A DNA stretch of 5,817 bases from contig JAOZLN010000125.1 of NCBI GenBank assembly GCA_029934845.1, positions 1,470 through 7,286 of the forward strand, given 5' to 3'. This stretch comes from Candidatus Sabulitectum sp. (GTDB lineage Bacteria > Fermentibacterota > Fermentibacteria > Fermentibacterales > JCC-6). Both the position numbers and the translations under genes were made by a program. The notes below the pieces were generated by a model. It worked only from the letters and a program-made list of their open reading frames with translations. It did no database searches and had not been told where the DNA came from. Positions 4,850 to 5,817 of the stretch are shown here, in pieces (the stretch's first letter is position 1; every line of letters begins with the position of its first letter).

Positions 4850-5817
4850 GGTAATTCTCCGAACTGAAATGATTCACAATTGTCATTCTCATCTGCGGTA
4901 ATGATAAGCATACCAGTATAGATTTCTTCAGCAAACATCCCGGCTTTCACCGGCCCGGCCACTGCAGCGGCTGTAGCCATGGCATCAGCAGTCGCACAGT
5001 CATCAGCCACAACAGTTGCACTGGCAGCGTTACCGGAAGGATAACCGGTTTCAGAATCAAGAAGGTGGCTGTACCTGATTCCGTCTTCATAAAAATAGCA
5101 CTCGTAATCACCGCTTGTGGCAACAGCTCCGGTTCTTAGCTCAAAAATACCAGCAAGGGTGTCTTCCCGTGGATGACGGACTCCAATGTTCCATATTCTT
5201 CCAGTGGAACTACCGCATCTGATCTCTCCACCAACTTCAACAAGACACTCCGTAACGCCCAGTTCCATTAAAAGCTCAAAAACTCGATCAACTGCGTATC
5301 CTTTTGCAATTGCTCCAAAATCCATTACAGTGTTCTGCTCAATAAAGATAGAGTCTTCACCAAAGAAAACCCTTTCATTCCAGCCAGTATATGAAAGAGC
5401 ACGCATTACGGTACTGGAATCCGGCACTTCTGAAGCCTCGGGAAAACCCCATACAACAGAAAGAGCCCCCAGAGATGGATCAAAACTGTTTCCTGTGGCC
5501 AATACCAGAACATCTGACAGTTGCATCAGTTCGGCCAGTTCTGTGCCGGAAGGAATACACAAAAAGCTGTTAAGATCGTTAAGCTGTCCGTATTCGCTGA
5601 ATCTGCCCAGTTGGTTATCCAGGTATGAAAGAAGCGAATCGGCTTTATCAAGAAAAATCTGTGAATTCTGTGATTCCGTAGAAATAATAACTGTTGCAAA
5701 TGTACCGAGCGTGGGGAAAGTACGACTCACCTCGGAGACTGTCGATCTGTTGATGAACCTGTATCCAACTGCCAGTGCAAGGGCAACTGAAAGAATTATT
5801 GCCAGGACTTTTCCACT
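4834..5817 (-). CDS. apbE: FAD:protein FMN transferase ApbE, 5' end outside the window
   Basis: ApbE transfers FMN from FAD to a Thr/Ser of extracytoplasmic flavoproteins such as RnfG, RnfD, NqrB, NqrC or FMN-binding domain proteins, using Mg2+. Family motifs run in order: FPTLGTFATVI, LGRFSEYGQLNDLN, FDPSLGALSVVWGF, MDFGAIAKGYAVDRV, VEVGGEIRCG, VRHP, ATSGDYE, YSHLLDSETGYP and the metal-binding region DDCATADAMATA. A GTG at 5730 gives 298 residues, but the frame stays open to the window edge and encodes a hydrophobic helix (VLAIILSVALALAVGY) before it. The real start is therefore outside the window, and the protein has an N-terminal anchor or signal peptide, as expected for periplasmic ApbE. 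No lipobox is visible. The stop at 4834-4836 overlaps the radical SAM start. No acceptor flavoprotein is in the window. The family call is secure. Confidence 0.95.
   Translation of the reverse strand, partial: SGKVLAIILSVALALAVGYRFINRSTVSEVSRTFPTLGTFATVIISTESQNSQIFLDKADSLLSYLDNQLGRFSEYGQLNDLNSFLCIPSGTELAELMQLSDVLVLATGNSFDPSLGALSVVWGFPEASEVPDSSTVMRALSYTGWNERVFFGEDSIFIEQNTVMDFGAIAKGYAVDRVFELLMELGVTECLVEVGGEIRCGSSTGRIWNIGVRHPREDTLAGIFELRTGAVATSGDYECYFYEDGIRYSHLLDSETGYPSGNAASATVVADDCATADAMATAAAVAGPVKAGMFAEEIYTGMLIITADENDNCESFQFGELPWIDH
4857..4860 (-). promoter_or_regulatory. RBS that decides the non-canonical amrS start
   Basis: A GGAG lies inside the 3' end of apbE, seven bases before CTG 4847-4849. 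It is the only Shine-Dalgarno-like sequence that serves the frame encoding the N-terminal CNICPHRC block. An ATT at 4853-4855 in the same frame is only one base from it, too close to be used. Confidence 0.5.

Overview
This window looks like chromosomal DNA of a Gram-negative, probably anaerobic bacterium of medium GC content. Evidence for an outer membrane is indirect: a signal-peptide type II asparaginase, a small barrel-like exported protein, and an exported Trp-rich protein whose C-terminal tail (ATTWGNLK) resembles tails I associate with secreted proteins of uncultivated FCB-group lineages such as Fermentibacterota. That assignment is from memory and tentative. I see no tRNA, rRNA, CRISPR array, insertion sequence or replication origin.

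Layout. Positions 1-446 (minus) hold the remains of a hybrid sensor kinase or response regulator: one receiver domain that has lost its N-terminal acidic residues, broken by a net frameshift near 316-320, followed by the start of a second receiver that runs off the window. Positions 434-634 (minus) hold a short open frame with one clear membrane helix but no convincing start. Positions 644-2914 (minus) hold a probable three-gene operon: a PH-like membrane protein, a small exported barrel-like protein, and periplasmic L-asparaginase. Gaps between them are 24 and 72 bases. Positions 2915-3081 are a divergent promoter region. Positions 3082-3693 carry the only convincing plus-strand gene, the Trp-rich secreted protein. 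Its stop codon abuts the stop of the convergent minus-strand gene with no base between. Positions 3694-5817 (minus) hold an overlapping operon read as ApbE flavin transferase, AmrS-like radical SAM enzyme, then a membrane-anchored NusG domain II protein. The apbE 5' end is outside the window.

How the genes may work together. ApbE covalently attaches FMN to extracytoplasmic redox proteins. NusG-II proteins are often found near flavin and Rnf-type electron-transfer genes. A radical SAM enzyme of the AmmeMemoRadiSam type sits translationally coupled between them, which suggests one membrane- or envelope-associated maturation unit. No substrate is visible here. The asparaginase operon points to periplasmic amide hydrolysis and amino-acid scavenging. 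The receiver relic shows that the left edge has undergone gene decay.
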